Assembly: GCA_028023455.1 (NCBI GenBank)
Contig: JAQFVV010012509.1
Coordinates: 2,792,001 to 2,856,000 of the forward strand
DNA from: Epiperipatus broadwayi
Lineage: Eukaryota; Onychophora; Udeonychophora; Euonychophora; Peripatidae
Direction: 5' to 3'
DNA: 64,000 nucleotides
Under the pieces are notes generated by a model, which had not been told where the DNA came from, did no database searches, and worked only from the letters and a program-made list of their open reading frames with translations. Below, in pieces: positions 1-13,280 of this stretch. Each line of letters opens with the position of its first letter. The stretch's first letter is position 1. The translations under genes were made by a program, and so were the position numbers.

Positions 1-403
1 AATAAACCAATTTATAGTGTTCTATGAAAGCATGACTATACAAAGACTGATAGATTCTACTAATATCGAATATTGTCGTTTTACCGCAAGTGTGGACATG
101 CAACATTTTTTCATGTCCGCATTTGCTTTGATATATTAGATAATACAATGCACAGACATGTTTGCACTACATGTATTTTCATGCACTCTTATGTGTGACT
201 TTTTTACTGACACATTTTATCTTTTCATTTGCAAGTTTGGTATGTAATGTGTTATTTTATCAAAAAAGTGTTTTTGTTTTAATTATTTTACTTCTTAATT
301 AGTTATCTATTCGAATCATAGATATTTTTAGGTAACAAACAAATAGCAGTAGTAAGGGGGTTTATTTTTGCTGTCACTGACCCCCAAATATTTTTATTGA
401 AAC
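1..403. other. AT-rich sequence, nothing recognised
   Basis: No open frame, RNA gene or repeat boundary was recognised. The stretch before the short tandem repeat has moderate complexity, with the word CATGT and its relatives recurring around 95-190. Confidence 0.5.
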
Positions 404-489
404 TATCGACCCCTAGAAATTTCAAATCAACCTCAGGGAGGCAATATCAACCCCTAAAAATTTCAAATCAACCCCAGAGAGGCAATATT
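404..489. repeat. 41-bp tandem duplication
   Basis: Two copies of a 41-bp unit sit head to tail (404-444 and 445-485). Each contains ACCCCTA, then AATTTCAAATCAACC, then GAGGCAATAT. The start of a degenerate third unit follows. The copies differ at a few positions. It is more GC-rich than its surroundings. No function is evident. Confidence 0.85.
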
Positions 490-1032
490 GACCACTTTGG
501 AAACTCTTGTAGTATATGAATAAAGATTGAATACAATCTGTGTACAAATTTACAAGTCAGTGTTGAGACCCGCATATGTATACCTAGAAAGATTTTAGAT
601 TTTTACATATATGTCTCATGGAGTTTCAATTTGTATTTCTAATAAACAACGCAATTTCAATGTTCTTTGGATTGGTGTAGATGTTTGTATGGCAGTTAGT
701 GGATACATGAATGGTATTTGTAACTGAGGGTCTTTTTTGGTTGCATTTAGGCCAGTTGGCTGGAGGCATGTTAATCCATTAAATGTTTGTTTTCTATTCG
801 CATTATGTCAACTTTCTTAAAAGTTCATTAAATTTTGATTGGTAATGTAGCCATAGGTGTTTGGACTGGCATGTTTTGTCAAAGCTTGTAGGCTGTGCTT
901 TCCTAATTGGTGTTATAGTAGTTGTTTAAGTGTTGGCAAAAATGCCAGAAAATGCAATTTTGCAATTGCCGGCTTTTAACTGCTATAGCCTGTTCAGATG
1001 TGGTAATGAGGTTGTAAGATGTGTTGAATGCT
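490..1032. other. Unannotated intergenic or intronic DNA
   Basis: No coding frame or repeat structure was found here. A small GC-richer patch around 840-1000 was checked on both strands without a recognisable protein match. Confidence 0.4.
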
Positions 1033-1256
1033 AAACCGTAATTTATATTAATGAGTATTTTATGCAAAGGAAGTAATTCTACCCTTTAATAAGCCATAAT
1101 TTTTATTATGAAGCATATTTTATGCGAAGGAAGTAATCCCACCATTAATAATCGTAATTTTTTTATAAAGCATTTCATGCAAAGGCTGTAGTTCCTTCCT
1201 TATATTTAAGAGGCTTAATTTGATTGTAAGCATTTTAGTCAAAGTAAGTAATTCCG
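1033..1256. repeat. Degenerate ~57-bp tandem repeat, about 4 units
   Basis: Four units of roughly 55-60 bp (starting near 1033, 1084, 1144 and 1200) each hold TAAT followed by a T-rich run, AAGCAT, TTTATGCAAAGG and AAGTAATTC. The units are strongly diverged, so the array is old. The 69-codon minus-strand frame at 1120-1329 is a by-product of it. Confidence 0.75.
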
Positions 1257-2389
1257 CAAAGCAAAAAAAAATTGTTAAAGAAATCACAAAAACGATGCCC
1301 TTCAAATCAGGTACATTTCTCACATTCATTTATATATTAAAATATTTAATTTAATTTATATTAAATATTTAAAAAAAATTTGTTAAAACAACCAATTAAA
1401 AAAAATCATGGTCTGTCCATAGGCCTGATATATCTGATTTCTGTTATAGAACAGTCAACATAAATTTTATATAAAATAAACAACAGAAGAAAAAAATGTA
1501 ATCATATAATACATGTATATAACTGTCTTACTGTGGATTTTGCAATTTGTAAGCTTACAGAAATTTTATTGAGCCTATGCAGACCATTAAGCTATGCTAA
1601 CATCTTTGGTTTTAGAATTATCCATGTTGAAGTGCTTTGGGGTTATATTACTTCAAAATCTTTTCAACCAGATATTGTATTTTTTTTATATATATTTGTC
1701 CCAGGATTTTCTTTTAAAATAGGCAGTGTTAGTTTCCAGGCAATACATTGGCAAGTCCTTCATCAAGTTTTTCAGAATAACATGGAGGCAATAAATAAAT
1801 AATCACAATTTTAGCACATTCTATAATGAATGAACAGCACCATGAATAAATTGATACTCAGCAATCCAATTATCTATTGCACAAAAGATTATATTTTTAT
1901 ATACCCACACTATTTCCCAATATTAAACCACTTATAAGTTCTTCTAACTGCAAGCACTGATTTTTGTAAAATGTCCTTTTTTTTTTTTGCTATCAGCTGT
2001 ACAATTAGTTGACTCACTAATACATTTTTAATTATGCCCTCTCTATACACATCCCTGTAATATCTCCATATTTAACTAATATTGCAGACCAAAATTAGCT
2101 ATCACATTTAAAAAGATGACAATCTTAGCTAATTAAAGTCTACATTCCAAACCACACTTAAAATTATTATATCTGGAAAACATGATGATCCTTATAATCA
2201 ATATCTGGATTATTTTATATAAGATCTTAATTAAACCTTTTTATTAAGCAACATACATTAAAGATTGTAAATTACTAACTTAATTTTTTTTCTCTCTTTT
2301 TCTTCTTTTTTAACCATCACACAAAAGGAATTTACAAAACTTAACCATTTGAGCAAACATATATATATATATGTAATGTTATATATAAA
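1257..2389. other. AT-rich sequence, nothing supported
   Basis: An 89-codon plus-strand frame at 1533-1802 lies here. It has no recognisable domain, and its end overlaps simple AT-rich sequence. I do not regard it as a gene. The rest holds poly-T and poly-A runs only. Confidence 0.4.
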
Positions 2390-2638
2390 TATTAGTAAAT
2401 ACAATAATCAAAAATTTTGAAAAAGACAAAAAATATAATCGTCACTTAGGAGCGCTTTCGACTATCCTCGTAGTCTTTGTCAACTAATTCTTTGAAAGTG
2501 TTCCCATAAGATCACAAGGGAAGATTAACCTTTCAAAGAATTAGTTGACAAAGACTACGAGGATAGTCGAAAGCGCTCCTAAGTGACTATTATATTTTTT
2601 GTCCTTTTCAAAATTTTTGATTAATGTATTTACTAATA
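2390..2638. mobile_element. Near-perfect fold-back element (MITE-like)
   Basis: Left arm 2390-2498 and right arm 2531-2638 are reverse complements over about 108 bp with very few mismatches. They enclose a loop of about 32 bp. Both ends carry ATTAGTAAATAC or its complement. The inner part of the arm (for example GGAGCGCTTTCGACTATCC) is much GC-richer than the flanks. There is no coding capacity. The high arm identity implies a young insertion or arm homogenisation. It would extrude as a cruciform or form a long RNA hairpin if transcribed. Family assignment is not possible from sequence alone. Confidence 0.9.
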
Positions 2639-4760
2639 TTTAATTATAAGATAATATATATTATTTCCAAGAAATACAGACATTGATTTAAATATTATAT
2701 ATATATTGTAATGGTATAAATGGGACAGGATGTAATATGATGCCCGAAGAACAAACATTCTATTAAATAAAGTTTGATTCCAAATCTGTACAAGATTGAA
2801 AGGACTTTAATGAAAGATTTTGATTATCTGGTTCCTTAAGACCCTAATCTATACTACTACATTTATAGATGGACATAAAATAATATGACTGCTAGTTCTG
2901 ATGTATATGTTAAGGTTTTAAAAGATAGTAGTCTGACTTTTAATCAGTTAAAATGTATCTAGAATAATATTATTTGAACTATACCTCAATAAATACTTAT
3001 TTGTTTATATCCCTTAATTACCTAAAATAAGTAAGATTTGCAACTTTTAATTTGTAAAAATAACAATAATTTATTTACATCAAGTAAAAGTAATTCATAA
3101 ATGAAGTTGATAGAACATCAATGAATAAACTCATTATATGATAATTATCTAGTGGCAAAAATTTATTGAGATGTTAAACAATAGACTTAAGACATAAATC
3201 TATATTTACAATCATCTATTACATAATATTTATTTTCAAAGCGCAGATGATTAATTTCAAATCATCTATTACATATACAAAATTTACAAAGTTTTAGAAT
3301 TTATTGAGGTTTGAAGTTATCACAATACAAAACCTAAGTTATTCAAAATATTAAGTTGTTGATTAATTGTAATTTTGAATAATTATTCTGATTTTCTTTT
3401 AGTCATATATATATATATTTAAAACATTTATTCATAACTAAGCATTTATGTATTAAATATTCTTTAAATAAACAATTAATGAAACTTGAAATGAAATTGA
3501 AAATTGATGAAGAGATGAGACATGCAATATCCATAATACACATATATATTTTAAAATCCAATGTCTGCTGGATTATCACACATCTATGGAAGGTTAATGA
3601 TTCCAACATAGCTTAAATTTTTTTTGCAATAAATCACTAATCAAATTTTATGCATCAGTATTTATTGTTTTAATCCTATTCAGCTGATTCTCATAATACA
3701 GTGTTCTATCACTTAGGTCTCTTAGCAACATACATATAATATTAGGAGTTACTAAAAATTTCCTTCCAATATATTCATCTAAATTTCTTCCTGATATATT
3801 ATTTCTAAAATAACAATGATAATTCAAAATTTAATTTTCTATGATACAAAATATATCCAATTTTAATTGTATTATTTTGGTTTCCTTGATGACATTATCA
3901 CCATTAATCTTGGGTTTTTGTATTCTATTTTCAATAAATGTGTATGTATATATTATTCTAATTTAAAGCATACACTCATAGTTTCCATTAAAAGCAAACA
4001 AATCTTCTATAGTGATATTAATTTCATATCAGTTGTTATTGAGCCTTAATTCGAATGGAGACTTGTCCTTTAAAGCATATGTAGGTCTTCAATATGTAAG
4101 TTTTTAAGTTAGTACATCTCCCCTTGTTCTTTATAACAAGAAAATATTTATCATTGTAAAAAATTTTCTTTTGGAAATAAACAATATCTATATATGAAAA
4201 GAACGCATTTTTTATAAAAGAATGAAAACAAGGACTTTTTCTTTAAACGATCTTCTTCTTGTCACTTTACTTTCCTAATGAGGTAAAAAGTTCATTGCTG
4301 TTATATATATATTTTTCTCATGGCATTGCCTTGTAAAATTTACTAAGCAATTATTGTTATAATTAAATTCCTTTTTAATGTCATTTATGAGTGCACACAT
4401 GTACAAACAAATTCATACATATATAAATGTAATGTATTATTTATTTACTAGTTCCTATTTAAATATATGTGTGTAAAAAAATGGTTTTATGAAATAGATT
4501 TCAATTATGATTTTACTTTTTTATTATATCTTTATTTATATGAATTTAGAAAGAATGGGGAAGTATGGAGGTGTTTATTATATCTATGATGTTACTCTTA
4601 CAAGTGAAATGGAATTTCAATTTCTATTACAATGAAACTTAGTTTCTTGAAAATTGAGTGATGTTTTGGAAATAAAAATGTTAAATAAATAGCCTATGTT
4701 CCTTTAAGATGACATAAATTATACTATCATTACTATCTTCTATATTTATATGTACAACTA
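2639..4760. other. AT-rich gene-free stretch
   Basis: No coding, RNA or transposon signal was supported. Open frames at 3403-3609 (minus) and 3867-4049 (plus) are made of AT-rich codons (Ile, Phe, Tyr, Asn) and lack any domain. Confidence 0.4.
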
Positions 4761-4840
4761 TTAAAGAAAAATATATCTTCATCATATGGTAAAATGGAGA
4801 TTAAAGAAAAATATATCTTCATCATATGGTGAAATGGAGA
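4761..4840. repeat. 40-bp tandem duplication
   Basis: Two adjacent 40-bp copies (4761-4800 and 4801-4840) differ at one base (GGTAAAATGG versus GGTGAAATGG). They begin TTAAAGAAAAATATATC. A third copy starts (TTAAAGAA) and breaks off. This is a recent slippage or unequal-exchange event. Confidence 0.95.
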
Positions 4841-5900
4841 TTAAAGAAGACATTGATTAGGTACTTCAACAATTAAAATCCTGCATAATTTTTTTTTTAT
4901 ATATAGCATATATGTCTGGGACATGAAGTGGTGACACATGCCATAGCAACACAAATCCTCCCAATAAAAAAAATATTTTTTTTTTTTAAACTAAGTGGAT
5001 TCTAAATTTTGTCTACATGCGCTTCATGTTTAATTGTTAAGTCCTAACTGTATTCCTATTATAAAGATTAATATTTAGTATAATACTCAAGATAAATTGA
5101 TGGAAATAATATGTTGTCAGCGATATTGCCTTTTCATACTAGTGATTGTATCATTACACCAAACTTTATATTAGGCATATCACTATAGATTCCACTAAAG
5201 GCCATACATAAATACAATATATATATATATATTGTAATCTTATGGTTGGGCTCAATGTTTATCAAGCCTTATTTAAATAGTCAATTACATAAAATTTTAA
5301 TTGGTAATAATTAAAAAATAAATATTCAATATTGAATAGGTTTATTATATTAGTGATGTGTGATCACAGTTGCCAAATTTTATGAACTAAATATTATCAA
5401 TAAATCTCCTGAAAGTGATAAAGACTTAGACTGTTCAAGATATACTAAGCCTTCTGTCCGGTTGTGTATAAGATTTTATATGCAGTCTGTCAGATGGGCT
5501 AATGTTCGGTAGTATCAAAAATAATAATTTATTAGTCATTATTAATTTAAAATTATAGAAATATTGATATCTTGTTATTATTAAATAATAATCAAAAAGA
5601 TTTAAGATGATAACTATTCTAAATTAATCTTTATAATTAATTTTTAAGCATATTTTATTGTGATTTAAGATAATTTTGAACGGTTTAATTAGTTATCTCT
5701 CATGCTTATAGTCAAAAAATTATTAATTGTAAGTTAAGGTATGCATGTATAACGATTTAATTGGTTTGTTATTTTGTACAATAATTCTCTGGTGAAAGTT
5801 TATAAAGAGAAGAACAACAAGTGAGATGCAGAAAGAACAGAGAAAAAAAAGAACAGGAGAGAAACAAAAACAGCGTTAATGGGATAGAGGACTCTTTGAC
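4841..5900. other. AT-rich gene-free stretch
   Basis: Contains an (AT)n microsatellite at about 5217-5234 and no other recognised feature. On the minus strand a long pyrimidine-rich tract (about 5800-5875 of the plus strand, purine-rich there) lies just downstream of the possible exon at 5901-5970. Confidence 0.4.
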
Positions 5901-5970
5901 CTTCTGCAAGATACATGCCACTTCTGTTGATTCATAATCGTCAAGATTCATATATAATGCTGGTAGACAT
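5901..5970 (-). CDS. Possible internal exon (70 nt), gene unknown
   Basis: On the minus strand a TTTTGTTTCCAAG acceptor-like site (AG at 5971-5972) precedes a frame reading CLPALYMNLDDYESTEVAC and then ILQK. The amino-acid mix is unlike the Ile/Phe/Asn-rich junk frames around it. The frame continues open to about 5769, but that part turns into low-complexity Leu/Phe/Ser from a pyrimidine tract. I therefore place the exon end at a weak donor (AAG/GTCAAAG). The exon would begin with one base completing a codon, which matches the phase left by the putative exon at 42009-42049. I do not recognise the protein. It could equally be a chance frame or a fragment of an old transposon. Confidence 0.25.
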
Positions 5971-8900
5971 CTTGGAAACAAAATATTCCACTAAAAATGA
6001 ATTTTAAATGCACATAAAACAAGAAGTTCATAAACATAAAGTTTTGTTCTGTATTTTATGTGTTTTAATCATAACATTTACTATATGCATTATAAAGATA
6101 CTTATAAATTATTTGGGACAAAGAGGAAGGAAAATAAAATTATTTGTGCTTTCAGCCAAATGAATTTAAAATAAGCAGACTATATAATTAAATACTCAAT
6201 GTCTTTTATTGCTGTTTTTGAATTTATAAGGCATGACATGTTTCAAACAGTATGCAATATAATACTAAAGCTATTTTCAAATATTACAATTCAAGTATGT
6301 TATATTAATATCATTACATGTAGGAGATAAAATTAAAAAAAAAAAAGAACAATTGTTATATTGCAATTGAATAAAAATATACTAACAACTTATATATACC
6401 TAAGAATATAATACAAATAAAGTCACTGAAATAAAAGTATATAAAGTATTGAGACTTTTAATATAAAATATTCTCAGCATTGCTGAAAACTCATGTTGGT
6501 GCAAATTTAAAAAAAACCCGCCATCTTGAAAATTGGTTACAAGCAGAATTAATATTTTTTTTTTGTAAGCTGAATTGCAGCATTTCATCGAAAGTGAATT
6601 AAATGCCAACCTAAATTTTTATTTATGAATTATTGAGAATCATATTCTAAATTGTGTGTTAATCCTTAAATAGCACGTTAATTATAGGGAATATAGATAC
6701 GCGATGAAAATAAGTATCAAAGTTTGTCTTCAACTTCATTTAATTTCTGGAATAACAATGTGCTTGTGTTGAACAAATGAAACTATAATTGTTATGGATT
6801 TTTTTTTGTTTTGTTTTAGTTTTATAAGAATAAATATGAAACTAAAAATGTTACTAATCATTTTATTATTAATGACATAATGTTTTGTCTATGATACTGT
6901 ATATTATTTTTATAGGTATATAAAAAAAAGTTTGTGTAAAAAAAAAATAAATCAAATTTGCAATCGATCTAAATTTAATCAAATATATATAAAGCAATCT
7001 TATTTATTATAAATTTCATTCATATTTAAAATATGAACACAGGTAATAATTATTACATTTTATTCTTGTTATTTTTCTTTATAGAAAAAAAAGGGAACAA
7101 TTGTTGAAATAATGATAAATGAATAATATATAACTTGGTCACTTTAAATGTATTCAACATAAAATTCAAATATCCTTCCATAAATTTGTTGCTTAGAGAA
7201 ATAAACTTTGATTCAAAAAATCAAGAAAATTGCTTTGTTATGGATGATAAACCGTTTTCTTTATCAGAGATATGATCAAAATTTCTAGCAGCACAGATTA
7301 AAGAATCTATAAAATAGATTAATTATATATCTCAAAGAAGTAATGAACTCTAATCCTTTGGATAAAATTATAACTTCTGTTCAAATGAATTAAATTGCTA
7401 GGTATAACAAACTATAAATTTGTATCCAGTGCTTAATAAATGCATTAGATTATCAATGCTCAATATTTAAATACCATTCAATGGATAACGGATTATGAAG
7501 ACAAATATTTAAATGCCATTTCTGAAATGTGGATTATCAAAGCAAATATTAAATATAATAAACGTCCAAGTAATGAGCAATCTTAAAATGGATTATAGTG
7601 TTGAATGTAACTTATCTTGAATCAACAAGTATGATAAATGGAATTTACTAATATTCATGCTGTGAAATTAACTGTGCAATAAACTGATGGATTATTTAAT
7701 GAATTTTCTCAGAATTGCTTCTTTCTTAGTTAGCTAATATCATAGTTGTAATTAATGTAATAAAGTTTCCTCACATATTTTCTATATTTATGTACAGGTA
7801 ATATTTTTATATATTATTATTACTGTTGACATTGAATGAGATTAAATGCGATTTACCTTAGGTCTAGGTTGGATAAATGTAAGTAACTATTAAACTTATA
7901 TAAAATTGGGCTACATTACTATACATTTTATGGGTTCTTAAGTTTCAACCTCATAGTTAAATAGAGTTAATCATCCTTATTTAGATGAGATTTATAAGGG
8001 ATATTTTATGCATCACTTTTAAATGTTAGTATTAATTTTTCACTGTTATATAATATTGTAAAAAGCCATCCTAATGATCTAGTTATATTTTGTTAGTGGA
8101 GTAGCACTCCTAACATTTGAGCTTTCAAATGAATCTGGTAAAGGATCTTGAGGTAAAATAAATAAGCTTAATATGGTAAATATCAATTATGTATGCTAAG
8201 CAATGATTGCATTTGCTTCCCTTGAAAGAATGAAAATATCTTCAGCATTAACAAGTGAGGTTGATTAATAATTCATTAGTTAGTGAAACAAACTAATTAA
8301 GGACCATATCAAGCATTAATCATTGATTGTTATGATAATGATTATTATCCTTCAGTATTTGAATTGAGGATTATTTTTTGAAACAATAAACAGCTTATTC
8401 CTTTTTAATGTTAGTGTCTTCACAACAATGTCTAATAAAACACTTTTCATATTCCAAGTTAAGAAACAAATAGTAATATTTATTAGATATTTTATATAAT
8501 TTTCTTTTTGTTAGTATTCATTTTTATCATTTATTTTATCTTGGGTAATAAAGTAGTTATTAATTTTTAATATTTCTCTTTTATCATTATTAAAAAAACA
8601 TTGTCACTGCATATTCATAATATATAAAAAAGTCATATTTGAGATATAAATTATATTAATGCCATCTAAAATATAAAAGTATTGGGTAAGTTGATGTAAA
8701 TAAAATCCCTTTTACATTGTTATATCCTCTAATGCACTAAACACACTTTATATCCATGCATTTATTTTCTTACTTGATAAAAGCCTAATGTAAATCATTA
8801 ATCAACTTTGTATTTAAAAGTGCTAGCCTGGTTTTGAAACACATACTGAGTTACTCTTAATTAGTTCTTATAGTATGAAACAATTGTATCTGCCAAGCCT

Positions 8901-9060
8901 TTTATTAGTAAAATAGAATAAGCTAGAGTACACATATTGAATAACCTTGAGAAATTTATTCATTAATTTAGTGAACTAAAATCTATTATTAAAATATAGA
9001 ATAGTTTTAGCTTATGTGGAAACATGAAACTTGTATGCATTGTGAATTGCAAGTCAAGTG
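5971..9060. other. AT-rich gene-free stretch
   Basis: About 3 kb with no supported gene. Poly-A and poly-T tracts recur. A weakly repeated word, AAATATTTAAATGCCATT and variants, occurs twice near 7460-7520. Nothing else stood out on either strand. Confidence 0.4.
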
Positions 9061-9345
9061 ATGGTAGTTGCCCTTCTTTCGCATAGTCGATCTCAGCCAT
9101 GTCAGTCGCATCTCCACATTATTAACATATAGTCTCAACTGGCTTTTCCTTCCCGCATGGTTTCAAATTTGGCACAATATTGACAAACCATCACAAATAA
9201 CTTTCTTCATAATATTGCCGAGGTCACAACCAGTCTCTCTTTATGGTTTCAATATATTGTAATGGTATGCACCGTCTCAATAAGATAAGGCAATCACATC
9301 TCACCATAATCAGATTTAAGGTCTTCATATAGGATGCCATGAATG
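9061..9345. other. GC-richer patch, possible unidentified transposon fragment
   Basis: This ~285-bp block has clearly higher GC content and sequence complexity than the kilobases either side. It contains a 64-codon plus-strand frame (9068-9262). Conceptual translation of both strands gave no motif I can name. The sharp change of composition suggests an inserted fragment of foreign repeat. Confidence 0.3.
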
Positions 9346-12319
9346 ATGTGATTTAATTTTAATATAAAACTATATCTGTTCCAAATAAATAGTTTATTAT
9401 TTAATTATTAATATAAATTATATCTAAACCATATCAAATCAATCTTCCCCTTAATTGATTTAATCTTTATGCTCAGATTTCAAACTCAGGGAAGTTTAAC
9501 AATTGACTCTCTTCAAGGGTTCCTATCAATATACTAGAGTAATAATAATAAATCTCACTAACTCTTTAAAATGGGTTTCATGAAGTTAATATAATAATCA
9601 ATAAAGATTATATATTAAATGTTTAATTTTATCTTATAAAATCAAATAAATAAATAAAATAAATTAAAGACTTCATTTAGTTTAATATAAAACATAATTA
9701 TTTATTTAACAAATAAATATTTTAAACTTTATAATATATAAGAATTATTTATATATCTACTATCTTATATTTAAAATATAAATATATTCTATTTACCCAT
9801 TGTAGATATATTTTTTAATTTATAACACTACATGATTTAATAGTTGAAAATATCATGTGTAAAGATTTTGTAACTTATATAAAGTATATATATCTAAATA
9901 TTAAGATTACTATATTGAAACCATCATATAATAATTAGATTATATAAATAATAATTTAATTATTTGTATGTAATATTTTCATCTGTTAAAATAAATATAT
10001 GTAATTTATGATCATTAATACAGAAAATATATAAATATATTTCATACCAATGTTAATCAACTATTCAATTATAATAAACAACGGTTATTAAACTATTTGA
10101 ATTAGTACAAACAAAGTAATGTCATGTCATAAAAAAAATATGTAAATTGAAGAATAATTTAATTTCTTACCTCTAAATTCATTCTATCCCTTTAATATAT
10201 TAATATACCTTTCCCATGTTAATATGTCTTATCCCATATCTAAATTTTTATTAAATATAAAAAAATAAAAATATTTTAAATTATTGATCTTCCCTTCTTA
10301 TTAATTTCTTCAATAAAATGAATTTAATGATAAAGGAAATGAGATTAATGTTCACCAATTGTAATTTTTAAGAATGGTATATATATATAAAAGTTAATGC
10401 AATAGTCCTAGATGCTCCTGGAATTCACGAATTAAAATTCTTCGAAGATAAAATTCTTAATTCCTTGGTTATTATGCATTGAAAAAGATAATATGAGATC
10501 TCAAGTTGATTTTTAGTTTCCTCCTTGCATATAGACAACATCTTCTTTTATACACAGTTCTTTTATTAGCAATTATAATTCTATTTCAAAGATATAGCTT
10601 ATATATAATTTTAAAGGCATTTGGCAAAAGTTGTTACTCACTTATATGTATATTTGATTAAACAAGCGCATTTTATAATGTAAAGTTCATTAATTTAATT
10701 TACTTGAAGTTTTTGTAAAATGTTTTTTTTTTTTAAAATGATCTTTATATTTAAAACTCCAATTAGAACGATCTTTATAGAAAATATATTCAAATTAAGT
10801 AATTTAGAAATTACTTTTCTTTAAGAAATATTAAAAATTTCTTCTAATAAGTTTTCTTATTAAATCATTCAAAAATATAGATTTTATCCTACACATTTTT
10901 CTTTAAATTGAACACAGTATAAGTCCTTGTGAGGATATTGCTGAAAAGATAGAATCTTTAATCTTTCAAAAAATTATTTGATTTTTTCTATTTATAGTTG
11001 CATGAGCTTGCTAAAGTATATATTATATATTGTGATTTACCATTCTATATTAAATCATTGAGTTAATTTCATTCTCTTTAATTCATTGATAAATTGCATT
11101 TGAACTTAAAGGTTATCACCTTGGCAATTGTCTTTATTAATGAATTAGTATTTGAACAAGGGTTTTTCATTTTAAAGAATGAAAAATACTATTTTACTAT
11201 GTTACATATTTATTTTCATAAATATAATAGAAATATATAACGTATATATATATATATGATTATATGTATGTGTAAGTAATGTATATTCGTATAATATATA
11301 ACAACCAATTTCTAAAATATAAACTAGGATAGACCAAGATTTCAGGATTGGATTCAAGAGAATCTTTTCATCAGTTATACTGCCCTTTAAACATTACTAA
11401 TTATATATCAGAATAGGTTAGATTTTTATTTACTTAATGTAATGGTTTTTATAGTCCACAAAGCAGGTAGAAATTATAATAGATTCCACTTTTTTAAATA
11501 AAACTTACTATAAATATATATGTATGCCAAGAAGGTATTGCTTACTTTCTTAGAATATCAGATTTTAGTGACTTAAACTGCTTTTTAAAATTTTATTTGA
11601 AAGTGCCAGAATTAACTAATTATTAAGTGGTCAATGTCTGGACATTCATTTAAATAATATTTTAAACTTTCTCCATTAATTATTGACACTTGATTAGTTT
11701 GCAATCACCCAACCAGAATGTGTACCATTTCTACCAGCTGAAATAGTTATGATATATACAATCAACTTTAAACACCCCTTTTTTAAAGAGAATTTATTCT
11801 CCAATAGTTTAAAAAATTTTAAATATCACCTACACTTATTTTCTTTTGTGCATTGATTCATATATGTATCTCTTTTTAGAGATACAAAATATTCCTTTGA
11901 CATAATTCTATTTATGCAATTGCTATTATACAATCCTTTTTTCAATCACTGATTCATCACTAGTCTAATAACAGTATTAACAATATTAATTTTTCTTTCA
12001 CTAAAACTTTTTTAACTTTTCAACCCATTCTATTATTTCTTCATTTAAATTTTTCAATAAAAATTTTTTCCAAGTCTATATTATTATCAATGTTTCATCA
12101 GACAATGTCTTTGTGTGGTACTTTTTTTGCTTTGTATGTTTTTTCATGGCAGGTGATTCATAATACAAAAAAAAAGAAGATTAATATCATTAACAATATT
12201 ACTTCAGTCTACTTTAGAGGTAACTACTGTAAACTTTAGTAATCAATGAATACTAGACATAGTGTTATAAAATCTCCAATCTTAAGGGTTTTGTTTTTAA
12301 CTTCAAGAAAGTAGCTTGA
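9346..12319. other. Very AT-rich gene-free stretch
   Basis: One of the most AT-rich parts of the window, with runs of ATATAT (for example near 11240-11260) and poly-A. No coding or repeat family was recognised. Confidence 0.45.
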
Positions 12320-12866
12320 ATAGTACCATCATCATCACCAACCATTATCAATCCACTGTAGGATGAAGATCTCTCCAAATTCAATCCATCTCCAATCTTT
12401 AGCTTCTCTTCTCCACATCACCCCTGCACACTTTCTTATTTTATCCATCCATCTCAAATGTGGTCTCTTTCTGGGTCTTTTACAATCTCTTGGAATCCCG
12501 TTTAAGATTTCAATTGTCCATTTATTATCATCTTCTCTAGCAATATGTCCATCCCAACTCCACTGCAGTCTTTTAATTTTTTCAATGAGGTCAGTAACAC
12601 CTGTTTGTTCTTTTACCCATATATTGCGTTTTCGATCTCTTCTTGTTACTCCCAACATGCATCTCTCCATACTTCTTTGAGTGGTTTGAAGTCTGTATTG
12701 TTCTTCTATTAAGTGTCCAAGTCTCAGATCCATAAGTAAGAATTGGTAAAACACATTTATTAAAATCTTCCTTTCCAAACATATAGGTATATTTCCTTTT
12801 AGTATAAAGTTATTTCTACCAAAAGCATTCCAACCAAGTTTAATTCTATGATTAATTTCATCCATT
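12320..12866 (-). pseudogene. Non-LTR retrotransposon relic: C-terminal part of the RT polyprotein, 5' truncated
   Basis: This is the post-RT C-terminal region of a LINE-type polyprotein. On the minus strand the main frame (12865-12335, 176 codons) reads IKLGWNAFGR, then RSMERCMLGVTRRDRKRN, later WDGHIARED, PRKRPHLRWMDKI and MWRREAKDWRW. The highly conserved middle piece, FNKCVLPILTYGSETWTL, lies in another frame (12782 to about 12690), so two compensating frameshifts break the gene. It ends near a CATCATCATCACC stretch and the CAATCCACTG element tail. The N-terminal RT core is missing, as expected for 5' truncation. The same family occurs at 14850-15375, 16720-17850 and 43150-45850. Clade assignment within APE-type LINEs is not safe from this alone. 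Confidence 0.9.
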
Positions 12867-13149
12867 ATGTTTCTATTTATATTAATAACCAGACCAAGAC
12901 ATTTGTAGAGTAAAAAGGAGCTAGATACATAAGCGCATTAGTTTCAGCATTGAATCCATGTTTTCACTGATGAAGGCAAGATCCAGAAAACAGTATGGAA
13001 GCAATTTTATAGTATTACACTACAAGGTATCCATTATTCAAATTGATCATCCATGGCTCTAGATTAGGGTGAAGTTAACTGCTCTTAAAAAAAAAAGTTT
13101 TTAAAATATTCTTCATGAAGTTAAAAAATAAATAAATCTGTTAGCAAAT

Positions 13150-13280
13150 TTTTTAAACAAAGTCACCATTTTCAATCAACATCAATCCACTGCAAAATGA
13201 AGAGCACTCCAAGTTTAATTCAGTTTTTTTGAACCATAGCTTTTCTTCTCTGTATAACTCAAAAAAACTTTTTCCATCTC
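13150..13280 (-). mobile_element. 3' end fragment of the same LINE family
   Basis: CATCAATCCACTGCAAAATGAAG at this site matches CAATCCACTGTAGGATGAAG at the 3' end of the relic at 12320-12866, and the flanking words (CCAAGTTTAATTCA versus CCAAATTCAATCCA) also correspond. It is a short, heavily mutated tail fragment. Confidence 0.6.

Noticed and set aside
1533-1802. 89-codon plus-strand frame as a gene
   Set aside because: No domain, no splice or promoter evidence, and it lies in AT-rich DNA where such frames arise by chance.
2430-2580. Hammerhead ribozyme in the fold-back (CGAAAGCGC near the arm centre)
   Set aside because: GAAAGCG is present after a short stem, but the CUGANGA box is replaced by CTACGAG and the required stems do not form. 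The two occurrences are simply the two arms.
12363-12680. 105-codon plus-strand frame
   Set aside because: It is the antisense shadow of the LINE C-terminal region on the minus strand.
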